Positions 32,273 to 40,990 of a DNA stretch of 64,000 nucleotides are shown here, piece after piece. A program made the position numbers and the translations under genes. The stretch is taken from contig NZ_CP108053.1 of the NCBI RefSeq assembly GCF_036173105.1, positions 9,300,001 through 9,364,000 of the forward strand, written 5' to 3'. Within the stretch, counting starts at the first letter, position 1; each line of letters begins with the position of its first letter. Under the pieces are notes generated by a model. The model was not told the origin of the DNA. It did not search any database and saw nothing but the letters and a program-made list of their open reading frames with translations. This DNA comes from Streptomyces sp. NBC_00287 (GTDB taxonomy: Bacteria > Actinomycetota > Actinomycetes > Streptomycetales > Streptomycetaceae).

Positions 32273-33150
32273 CCCTGCTCCGGATGCCCTCTACGACCGC
32301 ACCGGCCGCACCCGCAGGCCGCACACGCACCCGGCGCTCCCGTGCCCGGCGCCGGCCCCGCCTCCTGATCGCCGTCACCGCGCTGTTCTTCGCGCTGCTC
32401 TACCTGCCCATCGCCGTCGTGGCGCTGTTCTCCTTCAACTCCCAAAAGTCCCTGACCGTGTTCGACGGGTTCAGCCTGCGCTGGTACCGCGCCTTCGTGC
32501 ACGACGACGTCCTGATCGCCTCCCTGGGGACCAGCCTGCGCATCTCCCTGGTGGCGATGGCCGGTTCGGTGCTCCTCGGGGTGGCGCTCGCTCTCGGTCT
32601 GGTCCGCTGCCGCACCCGGCTGGGCTCACTGGCCGCACTGGTCATGCTGGTTCCGCTGATCACGCCGGAGATCGTCACCGGCGTCGCCTCGATGCTGCTG
32701 TTCAAGGGCCTGGGCGTACCGCTGTCCACCGGCACGGTGATGCTCGCCGAGATCACCTTCTCGATCTCGTACGTCACCGTCATCCTCCGCTCCCGGGTCG
32801 CCGCGCTGAACCCGGAGGTGGAGGAGGCCGCCATGGATCTCGGCGCCACCCGCTGGCAGGCGGTCCGGCTGGTGACCCTGCCCGCGCTGCTGCCCGCCGT
32901 GTTGGCGAGCGCCGTACTGATCTTCGCCCTGGTCTTCGACGACTTCGTGCTCGCCTACTTCACGACCGGCGTCGACCCCCAGCCCCTGTCGGTGCGGATC
33001 TACTCGGCGATCCGCTTCGGCGTGCAGCCCACCATCAACGCGGTCGGCACGCTCGTGCTCGCCGGCTCCATCGCCCTGATCGCCCTGGCCCTGTTCATCC
33101 CGCGCCTCTTCGGCCGCCGCGGCGGCCTCGACATCCTCTCCGGAGAGTGA
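32269..33150 (+). CDS. ABC transporter permease, PotC type
   Basis: 293 residues from the ATG at 32269. A basic proline-rich tail precedes the first membrane helix (LLIAVTALFFALLYLPIAVV). The EAA loop is EEAAMDLGATRWQAVRLVTL. The segment FALVFDDFVLAYFTTG is characteristic of PotC/YdcV permeases. It pairs with the PotB-type subunit to form the translocation pore. The next gene, encoding the ATPase, starts five bases after the stop. Confidence 0.92.
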   Translation: MTLLRMPSTTAPAAPAGRTRTRRSRARRRPRLLIAVTALFFALLYLPIAVVALFSFNSQKSLTVFDGFSLRWYRAFVHDDVLIASLGTSLRISLVAMAGSVLLGVALALGLVRCRTRLGSLAALVMLVPLITPEIVTGVASMLLFKGLGVPLSTGTVMLAEITFSISYVTVILRSRVAALNPEVEEAAMDLGATRWQAVRLVTLPALLPAVLASAVLIFALVFDDFVLAYFTTGVDPQPLSVRIYSAIRFGVQPTINAVGTLVLAGSIALIALALFIPRLFGRRGGLDILSGE

Positions 33151-33155
33151 TCCCC

Positions 33156-34226
33156 ATGGACGCGACCCCCGCCGTCCGGCTCGACGGTGTCTCCAAGCAG
33201 TACGCGGACTCCTACGCCGTCCACCGCCTGGACCTCGACATCGAGGCCGGCCACTTCTTCTCCCTGCTGGGCCCCTCGGGCTGCGGCAAGACCACCACGC
33301 TCCGCATGATCGGCGGCTTCAGCGACCCCAGCGAGGGTGCGGTGCTGCTGGCCGGTGAGGACGTCACCGCGCTGCCGCCCGACAAGCGCAACGTGAACAC
33401 CGTCTTCCAGAGCTACGCCCTCTTCGACCATCTGAGCGTCGCCGACAACGTCGGCTTCGGCCTCAAGCGCAAGGGCGTCCCCAGGAACGAGATACGCCAG
33501 CGGGTCGGCGAGATGCTGGATTTGGTGCAGCTCGCCGGTCTCGCAGACCGCCGGCCCCGCACGCTCTCCGGCGGTCAGCGTCAGCGCGTGGCGCTGGCCC
33601 GCGCGCTCGTCAACCGTCCGGCCGTGCTGCTGCTGGACGAGCCGCTGGCCGCCCTCGACCTGAAGCTGCGCCGGCAGATGCAGGTGGAGCTGAAGCAGAT
33701 CCAGCGCGAGGTCGGCATCACCTTCGTCTTCGTCACCCACGACCAGGACGAGGCGCTGACCATGTCCGACCGCATCGCGGTGATGAACCAGGGGCACATC
33801 GAGCAGTGCGGCACCCCCGAGGACATCTACGAACACCCCGCCACCGGCTTCGCGGCCTCCTTCATGGGCACCTCCAACCTGATGACCGGCACCTACCGGG
33901 ACGGCGAGGTGACCCTGGAGAAGGGGCCCGCGCTGACTGTCGGCGCCCGCTCCGGCATCGCGGACGGCACCGCCGTCAGTGTGTCGGTGCGCCCCGAGAA
34001 GATCTGGCTGTCGGACTTCGAACCGGGCATGGCGATGCTGAGCGGCGTGGTCCGCGAGACCGTCTACAGCGGCCCGACCACGACCTATCTGATCGAGCTC
34101 GCCCCGGGCGTGACGCTGTCGGTGCTGGAGCAGAACACCGCCCGCGCCCGGATGGAGGACCGCTGGAGCGGCGGCGAGACGGTGGAGTTCGGATGGCGGC
34201 CCGAGCACTGCCTGGTCCTGGCCTGA
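33156..34226 (+). CDS. ABC transporter ATP-binding protein, PotA type
   Basis: 356 residues from ATG at 33156, eight bases after CGGAGAG; a GTG at 33147 overlapping the previous stop is less likely. Walker A GPSGCGKTT, Q-loop NTVFQSYALFDHLSV, signature LSGGQRQRVALARAL, Walker B LLLDEPLAALD and switch histidine VTHDQDEALTMSDR are all intact. The C-terminal TOBE domain begins near TSNLMTGTYRDGEVT and completes the MalK/PotA architecture. It powers uptake of the amine bound by the lipoprotein at 30251. Confidence 0.94.
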   Translation: MDATPAVRLDGVSKQYADSYAVHRLDLDIEAGHFFSLLGPSGCGKTTTLRMIGGFSDPSEGAVLLAGEDVTALPPDKRNVNTVFQSYALFDHLSVADNVGFGLKRKGVPRNEIRQRVGEMLDLVQLAGLADRRPRTLSGGQRQRVALARALVNRPAVLLLDEPLAALDLKLRRQMQVELKQIQREVGITFVFVTHDQDEALTMSDRIAVMNQGHIEQCGTPEDIYEHPATGFAASFMGTSNLMTGTYRDGEVTLEKGPALTVGARSGIADGTAVSVSVRPEKIWLSDFEPGMAMLSGVVRETVYSGPTTTYLIELAPGVTLSVLEQNTARARMEDRWSGGETVEFGWRPEHCLVLA

Positions 34227-34254
34227 GCGCCCCTGACACAAGAGAGCGAACCCC

Positions 34255-35574
34255 ATGCATCACGACGTGATCGTGCTCGGCGCCGGTCTCGCCGGTCTCG
34301 CCGCCGCCCGGGACCTGGGCTCCGCCGGCACCGACGTGCTCGTCCTGGAGGCCCGGGACCGCGTCGGCGGCCGGGTCGAGCAGACCCGCACACCCGACGG
34401 CCGCACCGTCCAGCTGGGCGGTGAGGTCGTCGGCCACCGGCACACCGCCTATCTCCGGCTGGCCGGGGAACTGGGCCTGAAGCTGGTTCCCAGCTATGTC
34501 CAGGAGCCGGGCCGCATGACCCGCGCCACCCCGGAAGGGCGCTCGGCCGGTGAACCGCCGCACTGGTTCGGCCCCGGTGACGCGGCCCTGCACACGCGGC
34601 TGAGCAAGGAGTTCTCCGCCCTCGCCGCCACCGTCGACCCGGACGACCCCTGGTCGCATCCGGACGCGGCCGCCCTGGACCGGCTCTCCGTGGCCGACTG
34701 GCTGCGCTCCCGCGAGGCCGGCCCCGCGGTGGTGCGGCTGTGGGACATCGGCCAACTCGCCCTGGCCGGGGGCTCCTACGAGCGGATCTCCCTGCTGGCC
34801 GCACTGCGCAAGAGCGCGGCGGTCCCCGGTTCGGGCACGGGCGACTACGACTACGACGACTGGGAGGGACTACGGCTCGCGGAGGGCTCGGCGACGCTCG
34901 CCGAGGTCCTGGGCCGCGTACTGGGCCCGCACATCCGGCTCGGCTCGCCCGCCGCCGCGCTGGACATCCGCCCGGGGCGCTGCACCGTGCGCCTGGTCTC
35001 CGGCGAGGTCCTCACCGCCGGTGCCGTGGTGAGCGCCCTGCCCGTCGGCCCGCTGCGGGACGTCGCCGTCAGCGGGGTCAGTGACGCGCGGCTCGCCTCG
35101 CTGCACCGGCAACGCCACGCCACGGCCGCGAAGTTCGCCGCCGTCTACGACCGTCCCTTCTGGCGGGACGCCGGGCTGAACGGCCTGTCCGAGGCGGAGG
35201 GCGTGCTAGGCAGCACCTGGCCGCAGAACGAGGGCGTCCTGTCGGCGCTGATCCCGCCCGAGCGGTACGGCGTCCTGCTCGGCACCCCGCCCCACCTGCG
35301 CACGCCCGAACTGCTCGCCGAGATGGCCGCCATGTTCGGCGACGAGGCCCTGCGGCCGAGCTCCTGCCATCTGCGGCTGTGGGGCACCGACCCGTGGACC
35401 CAGGGCTACGTCACCCAGTGGCCGCCGGGCGAGGTGATGGCCGTCGGCCCGCTGCACGGCACACACGAACCGCCGTTCTACGTCTGCGGCTCCGACCAGT
35501 GGGTCGCCGGATACATGGAGGGCGCCGTCCGCACCGGCCGCGCCGCCGCCGAGGAGGCACTGCGCCGTGGCTGA
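34255..35574 (+). CDS. Flavin monoamine oxidase family protein
   Basis: 439 residues. The N-terminal dinucleotide-binding motif VIVLGAGLAGLAAARDL is followed by VLEARDRVGGRVEQTRTPDG. The C-terminal FAD block PFYVCGSDQWVAGYMEGAVR, then TGRAAAEEAL completes the GMC/MAO-like fold. Family members oxidise primary, secondary or tertiary amines to imines, which hydrolyse to aldehydes with release of hydrogen peroxide. The stop overlaps the start of the aldehyde dehydrogenase by eight bases, so the aldehyde is probably passed directly to that enzyme. No signal peptide is seen; it should be cytosolic. Confidence 0.88.
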   Translation: MHHDVIVLGAGLAGLAAARDLGSAGTDVLVLEARDRVGGRVEQTRTPDGRTVQLGGEVVGHRHTAYLRLAGELGLKLVPSYVQEPGRMTRATPEGRSAGEPPHWFGPGDAALHTRLSKEFSALAATVDPDDPWSHPDAAALDRLSVADWLRSREAGPAVVRLWDIGQLALAGGSYERISLLAALRKSAAVPGSGTGDYDYDDWEGLRLAEGSATLAEVLGRVLGPHIRLGSPAAALDIRPGRCTVRLVSGEVLTAGAVVSALPVGPLRDVAVSGVSDARLASLHRQRHATAAKFAAVYDRPFWRDAGLNGLSEAEGVLGSTWPQNEGVLSALIPPERYGVLLGTPPHLRTPELLAEMAAMFGDEALRPSSCHLRLWGTDPWTQGYVTQWPPGEVMAVGPLHGTHEPPFYVCGSDQWVAGYMEGAVRTGRAAAEEALRRG

Positions 35575-36988
35575 CACCGACCGTCCCAACCACATCGGCG
35601 GCAAGGAGGTGCCGGCCTCGTCCGGCGCCACCCTGGCGCTGATCGACCCGGCCACCGGGCACTCCCACGGAACCGCCCCGCTGTCCGGCCCCGAGGACGT
35701 GGACGCGGCCTGTCGGGCCGCCGAAGTTGCCTTCGAGAGCTGGTCGTCGACGACTCCGGGGCAGCGGCAGACAGCACTTCTGAGAATCGCCGACGCCCTG
35801 GAGCGGGCGGCCGGCCCCCTCGCGGACGCCGAGGTCGCCGACACGGGCAAGCCGCGCGCCCTGTTCCTCAGTGACGAACTGCCCGCGATCGTGGACGTGT
35901 TGCGGTACTTTGCCGGGGCCGCCCGCAATCTGCCGGGCGCGGCGGCCGCCGAGTACACGCCGGGCCGCACCTCGGTGCTGCGGCGCGAGCCCGTCGGCGT
36001 CTGCGCGCAGATCACGCCGTGGAACTACCCGCTGATGATGGCCGTCTGGAAGATCGCCCCCGCGCTCGCGGCCGGCAACACGGTCGTCCTGAAACCGTCC
36101 GACACCACGCCGTCCTCGGCCGTGCTCCTGGCCCGGCTGGCCGCCGAGCACCTGCCGCCGGGCGTGCTCAACGTGGTGTGCGGCGACCGCGACACCGGGC
36201 GTGCCCTGGTCGCCCACCCGGACGTCCGGCTGGTGGCCGTCACCGGAAGTGTCCGCGCGGGCCAGGAGATCGCCGTGGCGGCGGCCGCCGACCTCAAGCG
36301 GCTGCACCTGGAACTCGGCGGCAACGCACCCGTGTTGATCCACGCGGACGCCGATCTGGACGACACGGTCGAGCAGTTGTCGTCGCTGTCGTTCTACAAC
36401 GCCGGCCAGGACTGCACGGCCGCGACCAGGATCCTGGTCGACCAGCGGGTCCACGACCCCTTCCTGGCCCGCTTCACCGAACGGGCGGCGCGCCGGCGGC
36501 CCGGGGCCCCGGACGACGAGCGCACGGACTTCGGCCCGCTGGCCAACGCCGCTCAGCTCGCCTCCGTACGCGGTCTGCTGGAGCGTCTACCGGGGCACGC
36601 CGAGATCGTCGCGGGCGGCACGGCTCTGGACCGGCCCGGCTACTTCCACCAGGCCACGGTGGTCGCCGGAGTGCGGCAGGAGGACGAGATCGTGCAGCGC
36701 GAGGTGTTCGGTCCGGTCGTCACCGTCCAGCCCTTCACCGACGAGGCCGAGGCCGTACGGCTGGCCAACGGCGTCCCTCAGGGGCTCGCCGCGAGCGTGT
36801 GGACGCGCGACCACGACCGGGCCATGCGCGCGTCACGGGCCCTGCGGACCGGCATCGTCTGGGTCAACACCCATGGCACGACGGTGTCGGAGATGCCGCA
36901 CGGCGGTGTGGGCCACTCCGGCTACGGCAGCGACCTCTCCCTCACCGGCCTGCTCGACTACACCCAGGTCAAGCACGTCATGCTGTGA
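35567..36988 (+). CDS. NAD(P)-dependent aldehyde dehydrogenase (aminobutyraldehyde/betaine-aldehyde type)
   Basis: 473 residues. Key ALDH motifs are present: the catalytic-asparagine region CAQITPWNYPLMMAVWKIAP, the cofactor segment VVLKPSDTTPSSAVLLARLA, the general-base motif LHLELGGNAPV and the catalytic cysteine in NAGQDCTAATR. The GQDC rather than GQxC pattern resembles gamma-aminobutyraldehyde dehydrogenases (PatD/YdcW) and betaine aldehyde dehydrogenases. It would oxidise the aldehyde made by the preceding amine oxidase to the acid, feeding the acyl-CoA synthetase of the divergent operon. In Escherichia coli a comparable ABC importer (ydcSTUV) is also followed by such an ALDH gene (ydcW). 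Confidence 0.92.
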   Translation: MADTDRPNHIGGKEVPASSGATLALIDPATGHSHGTAPLSGPEDVDAACRAAEVAFESWSSTTPGQRQTALLRIADALERAAGPLADAEVADTGKPRALFLSDELPAIVDVLRYFAGAARNLPGAAAAEYTPGRTSVLRREPVGVCAQITPWNYPLMMAVWKIAPALAAGNTVVLKPSDTTPSSAVLLARLAAEHLPPGVLNVVCGDRDTGRALVAHPDVRLVAVTGSVRAGQEIAVAAAADLKRLHLELGGNAPVLIHADADLDDTVEQLSSLSFYNAGQDCTAATRILVDQRVHDPFLARFTERAARRRPGAPDDERTDFGPLANAAQLASVRGLLERLPGHAEIVAGGTALDRPGYFHQATVVAGVRQEDEIVQREVFGPVVTVQPFTDEAEAVRLANGVPQGLAASVWTRDHDRAMRASRALRTGIVWVNTHGTTVSEMPHGGVGHSGYGSDLSLTGLLDYTQVKHVML

Positions 36989-37074
36989 CGACCGCCGGTA
37001 GGAGAAGAACAGGGTGGCCATCGATCTTGCTCGGACCCGGGCAAGGGCTGAGCAGGCCCGCTGACTGACGACCG

Positions 37075-37290
37075 CAGCGGACCTCGGGTGATGACAGCTG
37101 ATGACGTGTTGTTTGTCCTGCGCTTGGCGCGCCGCGGCCGGTAAGGGCCTCGCGCCGCCGCAGGTAGGTATGCAGGGCTGGTCTGCACGGTGGTGAGGGT
37201 GGTGGAGGTGGTGTTGGTGAACTGCCTCAGCGGTCCGAAGCGGGCCTCGACTTGAGCGTGGCCGGCGTGTTGGCGGTGCCCTCCGCGCGG
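37075..37290 (-). pseudogene. IS630-family transposase remnant
   Basis: The minus strand reads AQVEARFGPLRQFTNTTSTT, then LTTVQTSPAYLPAAARG. This is a decayed version of the IEAHFGPLRQFT...HPNHTVQT block near the C-terminus of the same IS630 subgroup found at 2111-2815. Only about 70 codons remain and the frame is not maintained. Confidence 0.55.
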
Positions 37291-37468
37291 TGGCCGGAGT
37301 CCGCCGACTGGCCCGTCCGCCTCGACAGCGTGCCCTTGGCGCTCGGCTCGTTCATCGCGAGAACGGGCCCGGACGGAGGCGCGGCCGCCGGTCGTAGAGG
37401 CGGCTTGTGAGCACCGTCCCTGACCTGGCGTATTGTGCCTCGTCATCGTATGAGCAAGGGGAGGGATC

Positions 37469-38209
37469 ATGAGTAGGGCCATCGGGCGAAGACGCTGGGC
37501 CGTGGCTTTGATAGCCATCGGCTTGACGGCTTGCGGCAGCGAGGATGACAGAGGCGCCCCGAAGGCGACCGTGAGCCGGGGCGCGCAGCACGAGGCGCGC
37601 GTGCTGTCTCAGCAGCAGCTTGAGGATGCCGTAGTGGACGCGCATGATCTTCCCGGTGTCCAGGTGGACGAGATCGGAGCGGGAACGGATGGTTTGGGTG
37701 ACGGCGTCATCCGTGCCGCGCGCCGCACCGATACCGCCCCTGCGGTGTGCGCGCCGGTGAGCGCCGCAGTGGATGGAGCCAGCGGCTACACCCCTGTCGG
37801 CAGCGTGCAACGCGTCGCAGGCACGACGGGCCTGCCTGCGCTCCTCACCCTGGTGTCGTACCGTTCAGCGAACGTCTCCCGGGTCATGCAGGAGCTTCGT
37901 GCGGGCTTGAAGTCCTGCAAGGGATACGAGGTGGGCGAGGGCGCCATGAAGGTGACATACGACGACGTCGCATCCACTGCCGTTCCCTCGCAGGGCGATG
38001 AAGGCGTCGCCTTCCGCCTCAAGTGGGTGGTCGAGCCCGGTGAGGACGGGCTGACGTCCCCTATCAGTGTGGCTGTCATCCGCCACGGGTCCACACTGGC
38101 GATCTACAAGGCAGTTTCTCACCGTTCCGGGGCGGCGGCGAGTATCCCGAGGGATCTCGTCAGCGCGCAGTCGCACGTGCTGGATGCTGCCGTTCAGCCC
38201 ACTGCGTAA
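37469..38209 (+). CDS. Lipoprotein of unknown function, 246 aa
   Basis: ATG follows GGGGAGGG. The leader RRRWAVALIAIGLTACGSED has a lipobox (LTAC), so the mature protein should be anchored on the outer face of the membrane. The soluble part has two cysteines (AVCAPVSAAV, LKSCKGYEV) in positions like the PknH-sensor-type extracellular domains of actinobacteria. It shares their pattern of a short N-terminal helix (QQQLEDAVVDAHDLPGVQVD) and a C-terminal domain with alternating strands. The match is structural in feel, not firm. No neighbouring kinase is present, and transcription appears independent. Confidence 0.75.
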   Translation: MSRAIGRRRWAVALIAIGLTACGSEDDRGAPKATVSRGAQHEARVLSQQQLEDAVVDAHDLPGVQVDEIGAGTDGLGDGVIRAARRTDTAPAVCAPVSAAVDGASGYTPVGSVQRVAGTTGLPALLTLVSYRSANVSRVMQELRAGLKSCKGYEVGEGAMKVTYDDVASTAVPSQGDEGVAFRLKWVVEPGEDGLTSPISVAVIRHGSTLAIYKAVSHRSGAAASIPRDLVSAQSHVLDAAVQPTA

Positions 38210-38309
38210 GCGCCCGACATCGACTTCTGGGGATCGCGGGCCGGCCGCATCCCACCAGACTCCACGTGATCGTGTTGGCTGCCGTCGAGTGCACTGTCGT
38301 GGGAGGGTC

Positions 38310-38450
38310 CGCGGTGGCAAGAGCTACAAGACGCCCGCTTCACGAAGACCGGCGTGCCGTCAACGTCCAGCAGCGCAGACCTCCCACCGGCGCCGTTGTG
38401 CTGAGCGAACCGTACGCCTGGTCGTATGACCGCCTGTGCAGGAAGGTTCG
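38310..38450 (-). pseudogene. Protein-kinase-like gene fragment
   Basis: The minus strand encodes RFAQHNGAGGRSALLDVDGT, then PVFVKRAS, resembling the N-terminal strand pair and ATP-binding lysine (VFVKR) of Streptomyces kinase-like proteins. No further kinase motifs follow in any frame. A short decayed fragment. Confidence 0.35.
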
Positions 38451-38492
38451 CCGGTCGGCAAGACCTGCCGGTCCCAAGGCGTTGACCGCCCT

Positions 38493-39470
38493 TCAGCCTG
38501 CCGCGTGCGGTGGTGCGGACGGGTGCGGAGCGCGGAACCAACGGACGGGATGGCCGCCGGGACCGTCGGTGAGCCAGGAACCGTCGCCCAGGGGCGCCAG
38601 CTCGTACGGGTTGCTCACCTCGACGGTGAATTCGCCGTTGAGCGTGCCTGTGCGTACGTCGACCAGGTGGTAGTGGAACCACTCCTCCTCGTCCTGACCC
38701 TCACCGCCCAGGGTGACGACGGCCGTGTTGTCGGTCAGGTAGCCGCCGCTCCATTCCACGAAGGACTCCTCCGGGTCGTACCCGAAGGCCTCGACGGGGA
38801 GGGTGAAGAGCACGTCCCCGCTGGGGTGGTGGTGAAAGGCCACGTCCGCCTGCTCGTGGTCCACGGTCATGAACTGCTGCCCGGACGGCGCCAGGTCAAT
38901 CAGGCAGCGGTCCGACCACGGGTACGTCACGAACTCCGGTTCTCCACCCGCCCCGGCCGTGCCCCGGAGAATGACGGAGCCGTCCTGGCCCTCACCGATG
39001 TCGAGGTAGACGCTGCCGTCCGTGGGGTGCACGTGGTGGCCGGCGCCGTGCCCGACCGTCCCCAGCTGCCGGCGGGCGAGAATCACACCGCTATCGGCGT
39101 CGTGCACGACCCACTGGTCTCCGCTGGGGCGTCCCGCCATCGCGTCCGGCCGGTAGACCCACACCGTCCGACCGTCCAGAGACAGCGCACAGCCAGGCCG
39201 GTGGCCATGGCGTACGTCAGAGTGCGGCTCGAAGTCCGAAGCCCACACCAGGCCGCCTGCGCGCGTGAGGCAGATGACACCGTTCAGCGTCGTGTACACG
39301 ACCCGCTCCAGATCGTGCCGGACCACCGACGTCTGGACCTCCTCGCCGGCCCGCGGCTGGAAAACCGCGGCGGGCTCCAGCGTCCCGCAGGCACCGGAGT
39401 CCACGACGTAGGCATAGATCCGCCCGTTGCGGTGGCGCGTGATGACCTTCGGTGGCGGCGTAGGAGTCAT
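38493..39470 (-). CDS. Conserved hypothetical protein with beta-propeller-like repeats, 325 aa
   Basis: A cytosolic protein without a signal peptide. It contains repeated short strands with the pattern of WD-like or PQQ-like blades: VVRHDLERVVYTTLNGVICL, then CALSLDGRTVWVYRPDA, then WVVHDADSGVILARRQLG, then DLAPSGQQFMTVDHEQADVA, and GSWLTDGPGGHPVRWFRAPH at the end. This implies a single-domain propeller used for protein binding. No catalytic motif is visible. The gene stands alone between a kinase-like fragment and an empty stretch. Length and frame are uninterrupted. Confidence 0.75.
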   Translation of the reverse strand: MTPTPPPKVITRHRNGRIYAYVVDSGACGTLEPAAVFQPRAGEEVQTSVVRHDLERVVYTTLNGVICLTRAGGLVWASDFEPHSDVRHGHRPGCALSLDGRTVWVYRPDAMAGRPSGDQWVVHDADSGVILARRQLGTVGHGAGHHVHPTDGSVYLDIGEGQDGSVILRGTAGAGGEPEFVTYPWSDRCLIDLAPSGQQFMTVDHEQADVAFHHHPSGDVLFTLPVEAFGYDPEESFVEWSGGYLTDNTAVVTLGGEGQDEEEWFHYHLVDVRTGTLNGEFTVEVSNPYELAPLGDGSWLTDGPGGHPVRWFRAPHPSAPPHAAG

Positions 39471-39798
39471 CCGCTGAGGCTAACCTCCCAGGTCAGGCCG
39501 ACTGATATCAGGGGCGGCGTGCACACCGAACAAGGTGTCGCAGGCCAACTATCGCGCTCAATCTCATGAACGAAGCCTCGTTGCGTAGCCCGTCGCGGCG
39601 GACGGCGAGGTTTCGTTCGCAGCTTCTGAGGGCGATTCGGGCAAGCGCCAACAGCCGTACGTGAGCTGGTCGTTGTGGAGGGACGCCGCAGATGACGCGA
39701 CTGCGCTCGCGGCGTAGTGGGCAACAACGACCGGGCGCTACCCGGATGCGTGCCACCAGCCGGACAAAAAGGCCACGGCACTGGCCGCACGGCGCTTG
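39471..39798 (+). other. Gene-free stretch of about 330 bases
   Basis: Upstream region of the propeller-like gene. Open frames exist on both strands but none shows recognisable or compositionally convincing protein sequence. Confidence 0.4.
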
Positions 39799-39954
39799 TC
39801 AGCACAGGCGGACCATGGTGACGACAGCGCGCCGGGTCGTCCCCGCCACGACCTCCACCAAGGCGTCACCGACGGCGGCCGCCGTGGTCAACCGCTGGGA
39901 CAGCGCGACGCGTCCGCCAGGCAGCCGTACGGCGAGCGTCTCGGACACCTCCAT
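39799..39954 (-). CDS. Possible small protein or gene tail, 51 aa
   Basis: MEVSETLAVRLPGGRVALSQ, then RLTTAAAVGDALVEVVAGTT, then RRAVVTMVRLC. The composition is clearly protein-like and the frame is open about 30 codons further upstream, so this may be the C-terminus of a longer lost gene rather than a real small gene. No family recognised. Confidence 0.3.
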   Translation of the reverse strand: MEVSETLAVRLPGGRVALSQRLTTAAAVGDALVEVVAGTTRRAVVTMVRLC

Positions 39955-40011
39955 CAGGGCCTTGGGCGTGTCCGACGGGTCGGGGCGACGGGCGCGCCGT
40001 GCACGGCCGAA

Positions 40012-40047
40012 ACGAGAGAGCCCCGGGGCAGGCCGGGGCTCTCTCGT
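40012..40047 (-). terminator. Strong intrinsic terminator, 15-bp stem
   Basis: ACGAGAGAGCCCCGG and its exact complement enclose a six-base loop. It lies 30 bases beyond the stop codon of the secreted-protein gene at 40077-40391 (minus strand). Confidence 0.75.
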
Positions 40048-40076
40048 CTCACGGGACCATTCGTGAAGCCCTGGTC

Positions 40077-40391
40077 TCATTTCGCCGTTGGTACGCCGCC
40101 AATTCCCCAACTGTTGTCCACGGGCTCGTCGGTCACCGGGCAAATGACGAATGCGTCGTCCTTCACCGTCTCCGCACCGTTCAGACACAAGGGCTCGAGC
40201 GCAGTGCTGACCGGGACTGTCCAAACGGTTTGGGCGATGTCGAAATTGACATTGAGACCTTCGCCGCTCGTATCCACGCCGAGCGGTCCATCCGCGGAAG
40301 CCGACGGCGCCAGGAGGCCCAGGGCGAGCACTGGAGCGGTGAGCAGTGCGGCGACTCGGGCGCAGATCCGCTTGCGAGTGTTTGGCGACAT
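40077..40391 (-). CDS. Small secreted protein, 104 aa
   Basis: Starts at ATG 40391 with AAAGGAC just upstream; longer readings lack signal character. The Sec signal peptide is RKRICARVAALLTAPVLALG, then LLAPSASA, followed by a mature domain of about 72 residues with two cysteines (PLCLNGAET, FVICPVTDEP) likely forming a disulphide. This resembles small extracellular proteins encoded widely in Streptomyces; function is not known. A strong terminator follows the gene. Confidence 0.75.
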   Translation of the reverse strand: MSPNTRKRICARVAALLTAPVLALGLLAPSASADGPLGVDTSGEGLNVNFDIAQTVWTVPVSTALEPLCLNGAETVKDDAFVICPVTDEPVDNSWGIGGVPTAK

Positions 40392-40552
40392 TTTGTCCTT
40401 TCGGTAGATCGGGCTGGTCAGCACCCTTCCAGCACGATGTTGATCAGTTCCTCCGGGTGATCGTGTCCCGGCATCTCCACAACGACACGCGGCTGAGCGG
40501 GTGACGCTCATCGAGCCGCTGATCATCGGGTGGGGCCTTGGTTCCTTCTGGC

Positions 40553-40830
40553 GGGTTACGCGCGAATCCAGAGGTGAAGGGATGCGACGGTCACGGTGCC
40601 GTGAAAGACGTACGCTCTCTTGTCGAACGGCATGGCCACCGCCCGATAGACCTTCAACCGGCTGATCAGCCGCTCGATTTCGTTCCTGCGGACATAACGT
40701 GCCGGGTCGAAGCCGGTGGGCCTGCTGGTCACGGCGTTCGGGGATGGTGTGCGTGATCTGCCGGCGCCGCAGGTAGCGCCGATTTCGGCGTGATGAGTAT
40801 GCTTTGTCGCCGCTCAGGTGATCGGGCCGG
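40553..40830 (-). pseudogene. IS5-family transposase C-terminal remnant
   Basis: The minus strand first reads HLSGDKAYSSRRNRRYLRRR (the DKxY motif around the second catalytic aspartate). After a frameshift it reads YVRRNEIERLISRLKVYRAV, then HGTVTVASLHLWIRA, the terminal block of an IS5-type DDE_Tnp_1 transposase. The N-terminal half is missing. Confidence 0.6.
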
Positions 40831-40990
40831 GGAGTTGAGGATGGCTCTGTCCGCAGGGTGCAGGGGCTGCGGGGGTCGGAGCGTGTCGCCGGCTGTGTCC
40901 GGTAGGGAACAGCTCGGGGCGGCTGGTGGGTGTGAGCGGCTGTCGCTGTGACGGTCGCGGGGGGTGGGTCCGGAGCGGTCCCCGCGCCGT

